NCBI GenBank assembly: GCA_004298725.1
Contig: SCQA01000304.1
Location: 1-12,456, forward strand
DNA: 12,456 bases
Source of the DNA: a bacterium
GTDB taxonomy: Bacteria > Desulfobacterota > GWC2-55-46
Reading direction: 5' to 3'
Of the stretch, positions 5,813-12,251 are shown in pieces. A program made the position numbers and the translations under genes. Positions within the stretch are counted from its first letter, which is position 1, and every line of letters begins with the position of its first letter. The notes under the pieces are model-generated. The model worked only from the letters and a program-made list of their open reading frames with translations. It was not told the origin of the DNA and did no database searches.

Positions 5813-7449
5813 TGGCCGCTCAAACCATATACGACTCGTTCGGCTGTTTGGTTGCGCCGTCTCCCGCGCCTGAAGATAGAACCATTGCGGTTGCGTCCAT
5901 ACGGGACCGCTACAGCTCGTACCCGTCCAACGGACTCACGCCGGAAAGGCTCGCCGCGATACTCAAGGAAGCGGACGCCGGCTATGTCTACAGGCAGATG
6001 GAGCTGTTCGAGGAGATGGAAGAAAAGGACGCCCACCTGCTGGCGATACTGCAACAAAGAAAACTCTCCGTCGCGGGTCTTGATTTTGAAGTGAAGCCGT
6101 TTTCCGAAGATACGCGGGACAGAGCGGTGGCGGACTTTGTGGCCGGCGTTATAAACGGACTGCCTGATTTCGAAGACAACCTCGTTGACATGCTCGACGC
6201 CGTCGGCAAGGGGTTCTCCGCGCTGGAGCTGTCATGGGACATGCGCGGCGGCAAGCACGCCGTCCGGCATATGGAATGGATACAACCGAAAAGGTTTGTG
6301 TGGCCGTACACGATGCGTTCGCCTCAACCGGAGGTTCCAACGGATACCCGGAGCCTTAACGTGCCGCGGCTGATAACGGACGCCTTGCCAATGGGCATGG
6401 ACATCCCGCCGTTCAAGCTTGTTTTTCATCGCCATAAAACCAAGTCGGGGCATGACACCCGCCAGGGCGTTCTCCGCGTTTGCGCGTGGATGTACTTATT
6501 TAAAAATTACGACATTAAAGACTGGGTCGTCTTTGCCGAGGTCTTCGGCATGCCGCTCCGGCTCGGCAAATACGATCCGTCAGCCACGAAAGAAGACCGT
6601 GACGCGCTTGTGCAGGCGGTGCGGTCGCTCGGCTCGGACGCCGCCGGCGTTATTTCAAAGTCCACGGAAATAGAGTTCGTGGAGTCGGTGAAGAATTCCG
6701 GTAAAGACGTCTATGAAGTTCTGGCGGCCTTTTGCAACGCCGAAATGAGCAAGGCCGTTCTTGGGCATTCCGCCGGCGCGGATTCCACGCCCGGCAAACT
6801 CGGCAACGAGTCCGTGGCAATGGGCGTCCGTGCCGACATACAAAAAGCCGACTGTGAATCCATTGCAAAGACGTTGCGGCGCGACTTAATCCGCCCGCTC
6901 GTGGGTTTCAACTTCGGGTGGGACGTCCCGTTGCCGTGGTTTAAGTTGCATTACGAGAACCAAGCCGATTTGAATATAGAGGCCACGCGGTACAAGACGC
7001 TGGTTGAAACCGGCCTGCCTATAAGCGCGGAGCATATGTACGACAAATTCGGCATCCCTAAGCCCGTCGGCGGTGAAGAGGTCGTCAAGCCCATATCCGC
7101 GGGGCAAGCGGGAATGCCTGATCCGCTGGTTAGCGCCTCCGGCGTGAGCGCCGGGGCGCATAAAGCCTGCGCCTGCAAAATAGACGCGCATAAGTCCGGC
7201 GGAGCGGACCAGCGTGACGCGCTCGACGCGTTAACCGGACGGCTGATGGCGGAGGCGGACTTTGCGCCAATCATGGAGCCGGTCGCAAAACTCGTTGCCG
7301 GGGCTGAAAGTCTGGAAGACCTCCGTGACAGGCTTATAGAAATGTACGCCGGGATGGACGCGCAGGAGCTCGGCAATCTTATGCAAAGGGCGTTTACTGC
7401 CGCGGAACTTCTGGGGAGGTTCGACGCGGCCCCGCAAAAGCCTGATTAA
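5812..7449 (+). CDS. Mu gp29-like portal protein (DUF935)
   Basis: A 545-residue protein of the DUF935/gp29 family, the portal through which DNA enters the head. Typical segments include LQQRKLSVAGLDFEVKPF (about 80-97), WIQPKRFVWPY, DWVVFAEVFGMPLRLGKYD (about 237-255), and a helical C-terminus. A short Cys/His cluster (KACACKIDAHK, about 449-459) lies in the linker to the C-terminal helical region. The ATG at 5812 overlaps the terminase stop by one base, so portal and terminase are coupled. After its stop comes a 135-base gap, unlike the tight joints upstream. Confidence 0.93.
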   Translation: MAAQTIYDSFGCLVAPSPAPEDRTIAVASIRDRYSSYPSNGLTPERLAAILKEADAGYVYRQMELFEEMEEKDAHLLAILQQRKLSVAGLDFEVKPFSEDTRDRAVADFVAGVINGLPDFEDNLVDMLDAVGKGFSALELSWDMRGGKHAVRHMEWIQPKRFVWPYTMRSPQPEVPTDTRSLNVPRLITDALPMGMDIPPFKLVFHRHKTKSGHDTRQGVLRVCAWMYLFKNYDIKDWVVFAEVFGMPLRLGKYDPSATKEDRDALVQAVRSLGSDAAGVISKSTEIEFVESVKNSGKDVYEVLAAFCNAEMSKAVLGHSAGADSTPGKLGNESVAMGVRADIQKADCESIAKTLRRDLIRPLVGFNFGWDVPLPWFKLHYENQADLNIEATRYKTLVETGLPISAEHMYDKFGIPKPVGGEEVVKPISAGQAGMPDPLVSASGVSAGAHKACACKIDAHKSGGADQRDALDALTGRLMAEADFAPIMEPVAKLVAGAESLEDLRDRLIEMYAGMDAQELGNLMQRAFTAAELLGRFDAAPQKPD

Positions 7450-7472
7450 GGAAATTTCAAACCCCTGCCCTT

Positions 7473-7486
7473 CGCGTTTAAACGCG
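7473..7486. repeat. Perfect 14-bp palindrome between portal and MuF genes
   Basis: CGCGTTTAAACGCG is a perfect palindrome, with partial outer pairing CTGC (7465-7468) and GCAG (7487-7490). No T-tract follows, so it is not a standard terminator. It shares the form CGTTTA/TAAACG with the palindrome at 7543-7554. It could be a protein-binding site; no function can be assigned. Confidence 0.6.
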
Positions 7487-7500
7487 GCAGGAGCGATTAA

Positions 7501-7551
7501 GTGGCCATTCTACGCTTAGTCCGGTATTCGAGGCGTGAAGGCCGTTTATAA
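7501..7551 (+). CDS. Possible 16-residue leader peptide before MuF gene
   Basis: GTG 7501 is preceded at ideal spacing by AGGAG (7489-7493) and opens a 16-codon frame, MAILRLVRYSRREGRL, ending at TAA 7549-7551. It is basic (five arginines) and lies in the gap between the portal and MuF genes, in the same frame as MuF but separated from it by three stops. A strong ribosome site with so short a frame could be a leader peptide or chance. The evidence is only the ribosome site and the position. Confidence 0.25.
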   Translation: MAILRLVRYSRREGRL

Positions 7552-7554
7552 ACG
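7543..7554. repeat. Perfect 12-bp palindrome upstream of MuF gene
   Basis: CGTTTATAAACG is a perfect palindrome centred about 36 bases before the MuF start. A weaker palindrome with a TTTTAAAA core follows at about 7564-7577. Together with the palindrome at 7473-7486 it makes this gap rich in A/T-core dyads, consistent with an operator or internal promoter region (inference). Confidence 0.5.
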
Positions 7555-7584
7555 CAACCAAAGGCATTTTAAAAGGCGTAAGTC

Positions 7585-8808
7585 ATGGTATTTAACTTCG
7601 CATCCGTTCCTTTTGACGAAGCTATCCGGTTTTTCCGTCAAAAAGTGAACCTGCCAACCGAAAAGTGGAACGACATTTGGGAAGGCATGCACTCGCGGGC
7701 ATTTGTCGTGGCCGGGGCAATTAAAAGTGAACTTCTTTCAGACCTCCGCCAAGCCGTTGACAAAGGCATAGCCGAAGGAACAACCATAGCCGGCTTCAGA
7801 AAGTCGTTTGACGACACCGTCAAACGGAACGGTTGGGACTATAAGGGTGGAAGAGGCTGGCGAACCGGCGTGATATTCGACACGAACCTTCGCACCGCCT
7901 ACGCCGCCGGGCATTACGAGCAGATGACCGAGCCTGCCGTTTTAAGCGCGCGGCCTTTCTGGCGTTACATAGGCGGGCTGTCCGTCAATCCGAGGCCCCT
8001 GCACCTCCAGTGGAACGGCACGGTGCTTCCGGCGGACGACCCGTGGTGGAAAGAGCACTACCCGCCGAACGGTTGGGGTTGTAAATGCAAGGTCGTAAGC
8101 CAATCGCAGGACGAATTAGACCGCGGCGGGCTTAGCGTCAGCGGGAAAGCGCCAAACGACGGCCATTACGAATATGCGGATAAAACAACCGGCGAGATAA
8201 CGCGGGTTCCAAACGGCATTGACCCCGGCTGGGCATATAACCCGGGAAGAGTCGCGTGGGGCGAGCGCATATCGTCATCCGCGATGGCGGGCTGGAAAGC
8301 CGAAGGCGCGAAAGCGTGGGAAAGGCTCACGCCCGGAGATTTTTCAACGTATGACCGCCCGGCGGTATTGCCGCAGGATGAGCCAAAGGCAAGCCTCGGT
8401 GCCCGGGCTAAAACTACCATTGAAGTGGAAGGCATTTTACGGAAGCTCCTCGGCGGGGAGGAGAAGACCTTCAGTTTCAAGAATAAGGGCTTTAGGAGCG
8501 ACGTGCTCGTGAATGCCAGAACTCTGGCCGGTCACGTAGACCCGGCGCGCTCGGAGTACCTGCCGTTTCTGCCGGAAAGTTTGGGCGACCCCTACGAAGT
8601 CTGGCTCGCGTTTGAAAAACATAAGGGCACTGGGCAAGTTGTATTGAGGCAGAGAATTATCAAAGTGGTAAAGACGGGGGCAAAAGAAGGCATGCTTGTC
8701 GTGACTAACGCGGTAAACGGGGTTATGGAGGCATGGACGCTTATACCGGTGGAGAATTTAGAGTATTTAAATAGGCAGAGGGTCGGGCGGCTTGTCTGGA
8801 AAAGATAA
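7585..8808 (+). CDS. MuF minor head protein (gp30-like) with C-terminal PBECR2-like toxin nuclease domain
   Basis: A 407-residue protein. Residues 1-170 are a phage head morphogenesis (MuF) domain with the usual features: HSRAFVVAGAIKSELLSDLR (36-55), TNLRTAYAAGHYEQM (100-114), and WNGTVLPADDPWW followed by HYPPNGWGCKC (143-168). MuF proteins sit at the portal vertex inside the head. After a linker, residues about 278-405 resemble PBECR2, a BECR-fold (Barnase/EndoU/ColicinE5/RelE) RNase-like domain: H317, then a YLPFLPESLGDPYEVW block (325-340), LRQRIIKV around R355-R357, TWT-like AWTL (383-386) and the end RVGRLVWK. The domain call is from pattern memory. It may be a toxin packaged in the virion. 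No antitoxin gene follows. AAAAGG precedes ATG 7585 weakly. Non-coding DNA flanks both sides. Confidence 0.9.
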   Translation: MVFNFASVPFDEAIRFFRQKVNLPTEKWNDIWEGMHSRAFVVAGAIKSELLSDLRQAVDKGIAEGTTIAGFRKSFDDTVKRNGWDYKGGRGWRTGVIFDTNLRTAYAAGHYEQMTEPAVLSARPFWRYIGGLSVNPRPLHLQWNGTVLPADDPWWKEHYPPNGWGCKCKVVSQSQDELDRGGLSVSGKAPNDGHYEYADKTTGEITRVPNGIDPGWAYNPGRVAWGERISSSAMAGWKAEGAKAWERLTPGDFSTYDRPAVLPQDEPKASLGARAKTTIEVEGILRKLLGGEEKTFSFKNKGFRSDVLVNARTLAGHVDPARSEYLPFLPESLGDPYEVWLAFEKHKGTGQVVLRQRIIKVVKTGAKEGMLVVTNAVNGVMEAWTLIPVENLEYLNRQRVGRLVWKR

Positions 8809-8834
8809 AGGCACACTATTCAGTGCGCCTTTTT
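8807..8834 (+). terminator. Intrinsic terminator after the MuF gene
   Basis: AAAGGC (8807-8812) and CACT (8814-8817) pair with AGTG (8822-8825) and GCCTTT (8827-8832), leaving one A-C mismatch and an ATTC loop, and a run of five T ends at 8834. It begins within the MuF stop codon. The stem plus T-tract is a standard Rho-independent terminator. It should stop or reduce transcription into the gpG, capsid and later genes unless there is antitermination or a new promoter. Confidence 0.85.
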
Positions 8835-8878
8835 GGGACCTCTCCCCATTCTGCAACAGGGGGGGCATGGATAAAGGT

Positions 8879-8903
8879 TATAGGGGTTGCAACCCAACCT
8901 ATA
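8879..8903. promoter_or_regulatory. Strong dyad in gap upstream of gpG-like gene; candidate late promoter region
   Basis: TATAGG (8879-8884) and CCTATA (8898-8903) flank an inner palindrome GGTTGCAACC (8885-8894), with CAA unpaired on one side. A TATTAT box lies 27 bases from the dyad centre at 8917-8922, with no -35. After a terminator, a new promoter is needed here, and Mu has a late promoter near this position (PI). The dyad is seen; the promoter role is inferred. The dyad sequence does not match the one after mor. Confidence 0.4.
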
Positions 8904-8952
8904 TTCCACGAAAGAATATTATCAAATCCCGTTTGATTTTGCAAGAGGCAAG

Positions 8953-9477
8953 ATGGGTGAGCATATGGACATAAAAATAGACGATGCGGGCGTAAGCCGG
9001 ATAATGGAACGCCTCCACGCGAAAATGCGCGACATGACCCCCGCCATGCGGGAAGTCGGCGAAATCGTCAAAACGTCCGTAATCAAGAACTTTGAGGAAG
9101 GCGGCAGATATTCCGAGCCGGGTTCATGGAAGGGCGGCTCGAACAGATGGAAGCCGTTGTCGCTCGCAACCCTCTTTGCCGGCAAGGCAAGCAAGTTCGC
9201 CGGCAAACGCGGTAGCTTTAAAAAGGGCGTTTCCGGGAAATTTAAAAAGCGGAAGACCCTCATAAAAGAGGGGCACCTTATGAACTCGATTACATCAACG
9301 CCCTCTCAAAACGGCGTCGAAGTGGGAACGAATAAGGCATATGCCGCCATCCATAATTTTGGCGGCACGGCCGGCAGAGGCAAAAAAGTGTCTATTCCGG
9401 CAAGGCCGTTTCTGGTGGTGCAGGAAGAAGACATGACGCAAATAAAAAACGTTCTAAAACGATATTTGGAGGCATAA
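8953..9477 (+). CDS. Mu gpG-like virion morphogenesis protein
   Basis: A 174-residue protein of the Mu gpG / phage virion morphogenesis family, needed for head-tail joining or tail assembly. Family marks are DIKIDDAGVSRIMERL near the start, MTPAMREVGEIVKTSV (about 29-44), W-rich SWKGGSNRWKPLS, LMNSITSTPSQNGVEVGTNKAYAAIHNFGG (about 108-137), and IPARPFLVV near the end. The frame is open back to TTG 8887, but homologues start close to DIKIDD, so ATG 8953 (GAGG 4 bases upstream) or ATG 8965 (GGTGA 4 bases upstream) is more likely. A basic, lysine-rich insert (KFAGKRGSFKKG...) lies in the middle. It follows a terminator and a dyad. Confidence 0.88.
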   Translation: MGEHMDIKIDDAGVSRIMERLHAKMRDMTPAMREVGEIVKTSVIKNFEEGGRYSEPGSWKGGSNRWKPLSLATLFAGKASKFAGKRGSFKKGVSGKFKKRKTLIKEGHLMNSITSTPSQNGVEVGTNKAYAAIHNFGGTAGRGKKVSIPARPFLVVQEEDMTQIKNVLKRYLEA

Positions 9478-9481
9478 GCGA

Positions 9482-10483
9482 GTGGATACCACGCTTTTCA
9501 CTGGTAAGGCGCAGGAGCTTGGCAACGCGGCGCCAACGGAAATACAAGTTATTCCTTACGGATACCACGACACCCCGAAGGGGCCGTTTATGTGCGACGA
9601 GATGTCAGCCGCGCTTGTCGTTGAAAAATTCAACGGGCAAAAAAACGACATGGTGCTCGATTACGAACACCAGACATTGGCCGGCACCGAGGCCCCGGCC
9701 GCGGGGTGGATAAAAGAACTCGTAAATAAGGGCAAGGAGGGTATATGGGGCATTATCGAATGGACGGATAGGGGCAAGACCTACGTTAAGAACAAAGAGT
9801 ACCGGTATGTCTCGCCGGTGTTTTTAAAAAGGGTGTCGGATAACAGGGTTGTGAAACTTATAAATGTCGCGCTGACAAACCAACCTAACATAGACGGCAT
9901 GGTGCCGATTATGAACAAAGCGGCGGGTATACCCCCGTCCGGTGTTTTTACACAAACAAAAAAGAAGGAGACTGCTATGAATGAAATTTTAAAGGCGCTG
10001 GGGTTGCCGCCGGACGCCACCGAGGCTATGGCCGTTGAGGAAATAGGAAAATTAAAAGCCGCGCCGGCGCAGGTTGCCAACAAAGCCGTGCTTGACGCGC
10101 TCGGACTGCCTGCAACCGCCGCCGAGTTTGAAGTGGTCGGCACGGTTATGGCCATGAAGCAGGGGCATGTGGCAACCGAAGCGCTCTCTGCAAAGCTTGC
10201 CGTGCTGGAAAAGTCGTTGCGTGAAAGGGATTCTGCCGAGCTTGTGGCCAACGCCATGAAAGAAGGCAAGGTAAGCGCCGCAAATAAAGAATGGGCGCTT
10301 GGATATGCCGCGAAAGACGCCGACGGCTTTAAGGTTTTCGTGGCAAAGGCGCCTGTTGTTATTCCCATGGGCGCCATGCCAGGAGGCGTTACAGCCCCGG
10401 TAGGCGGCATGGACGATACGCAGGTGCAGGTAAATAAAATGCTGGGCATAAGCCTTGAGGCGTTCAAAAAGCACAACAACTAA
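9482..10483 (+). CDS. Mu gpI-like head maturation protease with C-terminal scaffold
   Basis: A 333-residue protein of the Mu-like prophage I family. The N-terminal protease (about 1-150) has VLDYEHQTL (H63), APAAGWIKEL, WGIIEWTDRG and EYRYVSPVF (S111); the His and Ser are the likely catalytic residues by analogy with the family. After a proline/lysine-rich link (about 148-164) comes a helical, Ala/Lys/Glu-rich scaffold region ending in LGISLEAFKKHNN. GTG 9482 has GGAGG (9468-9472) 9 bases upstream. The protease should process the head proteins and the scaffold during assembly. A separate scaffold start lies inside the gene at 9977. Confidence 0.9.
   Translation: MDTTLFTGKAQELGNAAPTEIQVIPYGYHDTPKGPFMCDEMSAALVVEKFNGQKNDMVLDYEHQTLAGTEAPAAGWIKELVNKGKEGIWGIIEWTDRGKTYVKNKEYRYVSPVFLKRVSDNRVVKLINVALTNQPNIDGMVPIMNKAAGIPPSGVFTQTKKKETAMNEILKALGLPPDATEAMAVEEIGKLKAAPAQVANKAVLDALGLPATAAEFEVVGTVMAMKQGHVATEALSAKLAVLEKSLRERDSAELVANAMKEGKVSAANKEWALGYAAKDADGFKVFVAKAPVVIPMGAMPGGVTAPVGGMDDTQVQVNKMLGISLEAFKKHNN
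9977..10483 (+). CDS. Nested in-frame scaffold protein (Z-like)
   Basis: ATG 9977 is in frame with the protease gene, at its residue 166, and is preceded by a strong AAGGAG (9965-9970) at 6-base spacing. This would give a 168-residue protein equal to the scaffold part alone. Mu makes its scaffold Z in just this way from inside gene I. The product is helical and rich in Ala, Lys and Glu, with LEKSLRERDSAELVANAMKEG typical of scaffold coiled-coil regions. The ribosome site is clearly visible; use of the start is inferred by analogy. Confidence 0.8.
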   Translation: MNEILKALGLPPDATEAMAVEEIGKLKAAPAQVANKAVLDALGLPATAAEFEVVGTVMAMKQGHVATEALSAKLAVLEKSLRERDSAELVANAMKEGKVSAANKEWALGYAAKDADGFKVFVAKAPVVIPMGAMPGGVTAPVGGMDDTQVQVNKMLGISLEAFKKHNN

Positions 10484-10519
10484 ATAAGAAATGCCAACAG
10501 ATAAAAAGGAGGATTAGAA

Positions 10520-11083
10520 ATGAAAAGATACACATGGCTGTTTATCGCAGTGGTTGTGGTAGCGGCCGTATTTATGGCCGTGTTTGAGCCGGGCAGTCTG
10601 CCGTTTGCCGTGGCGTTTGTTCCGGTAATGGGCCTGGCGCTCACCGAGGACAGGGACACATCTATGCGCGAGGGCGTCTTTCATTCTTTTGGCGCCGGCG
10701 CGAACTCCAAAATATTCGCTGGTAGCATAGGGGCGGTAAATGCCGCCGGTTACGCCGTGCCGGCGAGCGACACTGCCGGCTTGAGGGTTGTTGGCAGGGT
10801 AGATTCGCGCGTTGACAATACCGGCGGCGCAGATGGCGCGCTGACCGTTGTAATGCGCGAGGGCGTCTTTAAATTTGCGGGGTCGGGTTTGACGTCCGCG
10901 GACGTAGGCAAACAGTGCTACGTCGTTGACGACCAGACCATAAGCGTTTCGTCCACAGTGAACAATGTCTTCGCCGGCACTATAATCGCGGTTGACGGCG
11001 CGACGGAAGCGTGGGTGGAAATGGACTTGTCGGACAACGCGGTTATGGCGAAGCTTCACACGGCGGCGGTTGCGGGGTTCTGA
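10520..11083 (+). CDS. DUF2190-like head decoration protein with hydrophobic N-terminal extension
   Basis: A 187-residue protein. From about residue 41 it resembles phage capsid cement/decoration proteins (DUF2190 type): EDRDTSMREGVFHSF, KIFAGSIGAVNAAGYAVPAS, VVGRVDSRVDNTGGADG and VGKQCYVVDDQTI. Such proteins coat or stabilise the capsid. Ahead of it is a 36-residue hydrophobic segment (MKRYTWLFIAVVVVAAVFMAV, then a second hydrophobic stretch ending VPVMG) that looks like a signal peptide or membrane anchor, unusual for an internal virion protein. The start at 10520 has a strong AAGGAGG; the alternative ATG 10628 that would remove the segment has none. It lies between scaffold and capsid genes. 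Confidence 0.85.
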   Translation: MKRYTWLFIAVVVVAAVFMAVFEPGSLPFAVAFVPVMGLALTEDRDTSMREGVFHSFGAGANSKIFAGSIGAVNAAGYAVPASDTAGLRVVGRVDSRVDNTGGADGALTVVMREGVFKFAGSGLTSADVGKQCYVVDDQTISVSSTVNNVFAGTIIAVDGATEAWVEMDLSDNAVMAKLHTAAVAGF

Positions 11084-11120
11084 TAGTTAGAAGAAGTTAA
11101 ATACAAAAAGGAGACTCAAA

Positions 11121-11999
11121 ATGCAAATAAACCAAACAGCGCTCAGCGCAATATTCAAAGGGTATAACACGCTCTTTAACGAAGCGTTCGAGGGCGTTAA
11201 GCCGATGTACGACCGCATAGCCATGACGGCTCCGTCAACCGCGCGCGAAGAGACGTATGCGTGGCTCGGCCAGTTTCCGCGCATGAGGGAGTGGGTCGGG
11301 GAGAGGGTTGTAAAAAACATCAAGGCGTACGGCTACACGATTAAAAACAAAGACTGGGAACTTACCATAGAAGTTGATAGGAACGACATTGAAGACGACA
11401 AGATAGGCGTGTATAACCCGCTCTTCTCAGAGCTTGGCCGTGCCGCCGCCTCGCATCCGGATGAACTTATATGCGGCCTGCTTCCCCTCGGGTTTAACAC
11501 GCAGTGCTACGACGGCCAATACTTTTTTGACATGGACCACCCCGTGGGCAACGCCCTTGTGTCGAATGTCGCTGACGGCGCAGGCGCGTCGTGGTACCTG
11601 CTTGACTCGTCAAGGGCCATAAAGCCGCTTATATACCAGAAGCGCAAAGACATACAGTTTATCCCGCACGATAAACCAAGCGACGACACCGTCTTCATGA
11701 AGAAGAAATTCGTCTACGGGGTGGATTGCAGGGATAACGCCGGTTTTGGCCTCTGGCAACTCATGTATGCGTCAAAGACAAACCTGAACGCCGCGAACTA
11801 CGCAAGCTACCGGGCCGCCATGATCGGCTACTCCAACGACGACGATAAACCTCTTGGCATAGTCCCCAACCTGATGGTTGTGCCGCCTTCCCTTGAGGCC
11901 GCCGGCAGGGCTTTACTTATGAACGACCGCGACGCAAACGGCGCTACAAACCCGTGGAAGGGCACGGCGGAACTTATAGTTTGCCCGTGGCTCAGGTAA
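11121..11999 (+). CDS. Mu gpT-like major capsid protein
   Basis: A 292-residue protein of the Mu-like gpT major head subunit family, close in length to Mu gpT. Typical parts are a start with INQTALSAIFKGYNTLFNEAFEG, ETYAWLGQFPRMREWVGERVV (about 50-70), YTIKNKDWELTIEVDRNDIEDD (about 76-97), FFDMDHPVGN and a C-terminal LMVVPPSLEAAGRALL. AAGGAGA precedes ATG 11121. It forms the icosahedral shell with the scaffold and decoration proteins encoded just upstream. Confidence 0.95.
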   Translation: MQINQTALSAIFKGYNTLFNEAFEGVKPMYDRIAMTAPSTAREETYAWLGQFPRMREWVGERVVKNIKAYGYTIKNKDWELTIEVDRNDIEDDKIGVYNPLFSELGRAAASHPDELICGLLPLGFNTQCYDGQYFFDMDHPVGNALVSNVADGAGASWYLLDSSRAIKPLIYQKRKDIQFIPHDKPSDDTVFMKKKFVYGVDCRDNAGFGLWQLMYASKTNLNAANYASYRAAMIGYSNDDDKPLGIVPNLMVVPPSLEAAGRALLMNDRDANGATNPWKGTAELIVCPWLR

Positions 12000-12022
12000 T
12001 CGGCGCAAAGCTGAGTCCGTTG

Positions 12023-12050
12023 GCGCCTCTCCACATTTAAGGAGAGGCGC
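12023..12050 (+). promoter_or_regulatory. Hairpin downstream of the capsid gene
   Basis: GCGCCTCTCC (12023-12032) and GGAGAGGCGC (12041-12050) form a perfect 10-bp stem with an 8-base loop. No T-tract follows, so full termination is unlikely. A GGTTAACC palindrome lies next to it at 12057-12064. A stable hairpin after a major capsid gene may protect the capsid mRNA from 3' decay or lower expression downstream (inference). Confidence 0.55.
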
Positions 12051-12083
12051 GGCGGGGGTTAACCAACTTTAAAGGAGGCTTAT

Positions 12084-12251
12084 ATGAAAGTAAGAGTAAG
12101 CGCAAAGACCGAGAAGTTTCGCAGAGCCGGGTTTGAATTCACGCGGGAGCCTATTGAAATTGAAGTGGACAAACAGACGTTCGCGCGTTTAAAGGCTGAA
12201 CCCATGCTCGCCATAGAAACGGTAACGGACAACAAGGCAGAGACAAAATAA
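12084..12251 (+). CDS. Mu gp35-like small protein
   Basis: A 55-residue protein from ATG 12084, with AAAGGAGG upstream. The pattern KVRVSAKTEKFRRAGFEF, then a short beta/helix segment and FARLKAEPMLAIE, matches the small gp35/HI1506-type proteins that follow the major capsid gene in Mu-like phages. Members have an RRAGxxF-like start and an LxAEPML-like end. The biochemical role is unknown, probably structural. It ends one base before the next GTG start. Confidence 0.75.
   Translation: MKVRVSAKTEKFRRAGFEFTREPIEIEVDKQTFARLKAEPMLAIETVTDNKAETK

Noticed and set aside
8887..8952. N-terminal extension of the gpG-like gene back to TTG 8887
   Set aside because: The added residues cover the dyad and non-coding gap, do not look like the family, and TTG 8887 is embedded in the palindrome without a proper ribosome site.
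9781..10479. Long minus-strand open frame opposite the protease/scaffold gene
   Set aside because: It is a mirror frame of a codon-biased coding region; the plus-strand product has clear family motifs and the minus-strand product is low-complexity Ser/Ala/Thr-rich.
8839..12037. Similar 12-base strings CCTCTCCCCATT (8839-8850) and CCTCTCCACATT (12026-12037) in two gaps
   Set aside because: The second lies in the left arm and loop of a hairpin while the first has no matching arm; with two short copies, chance is the simpler explanation.
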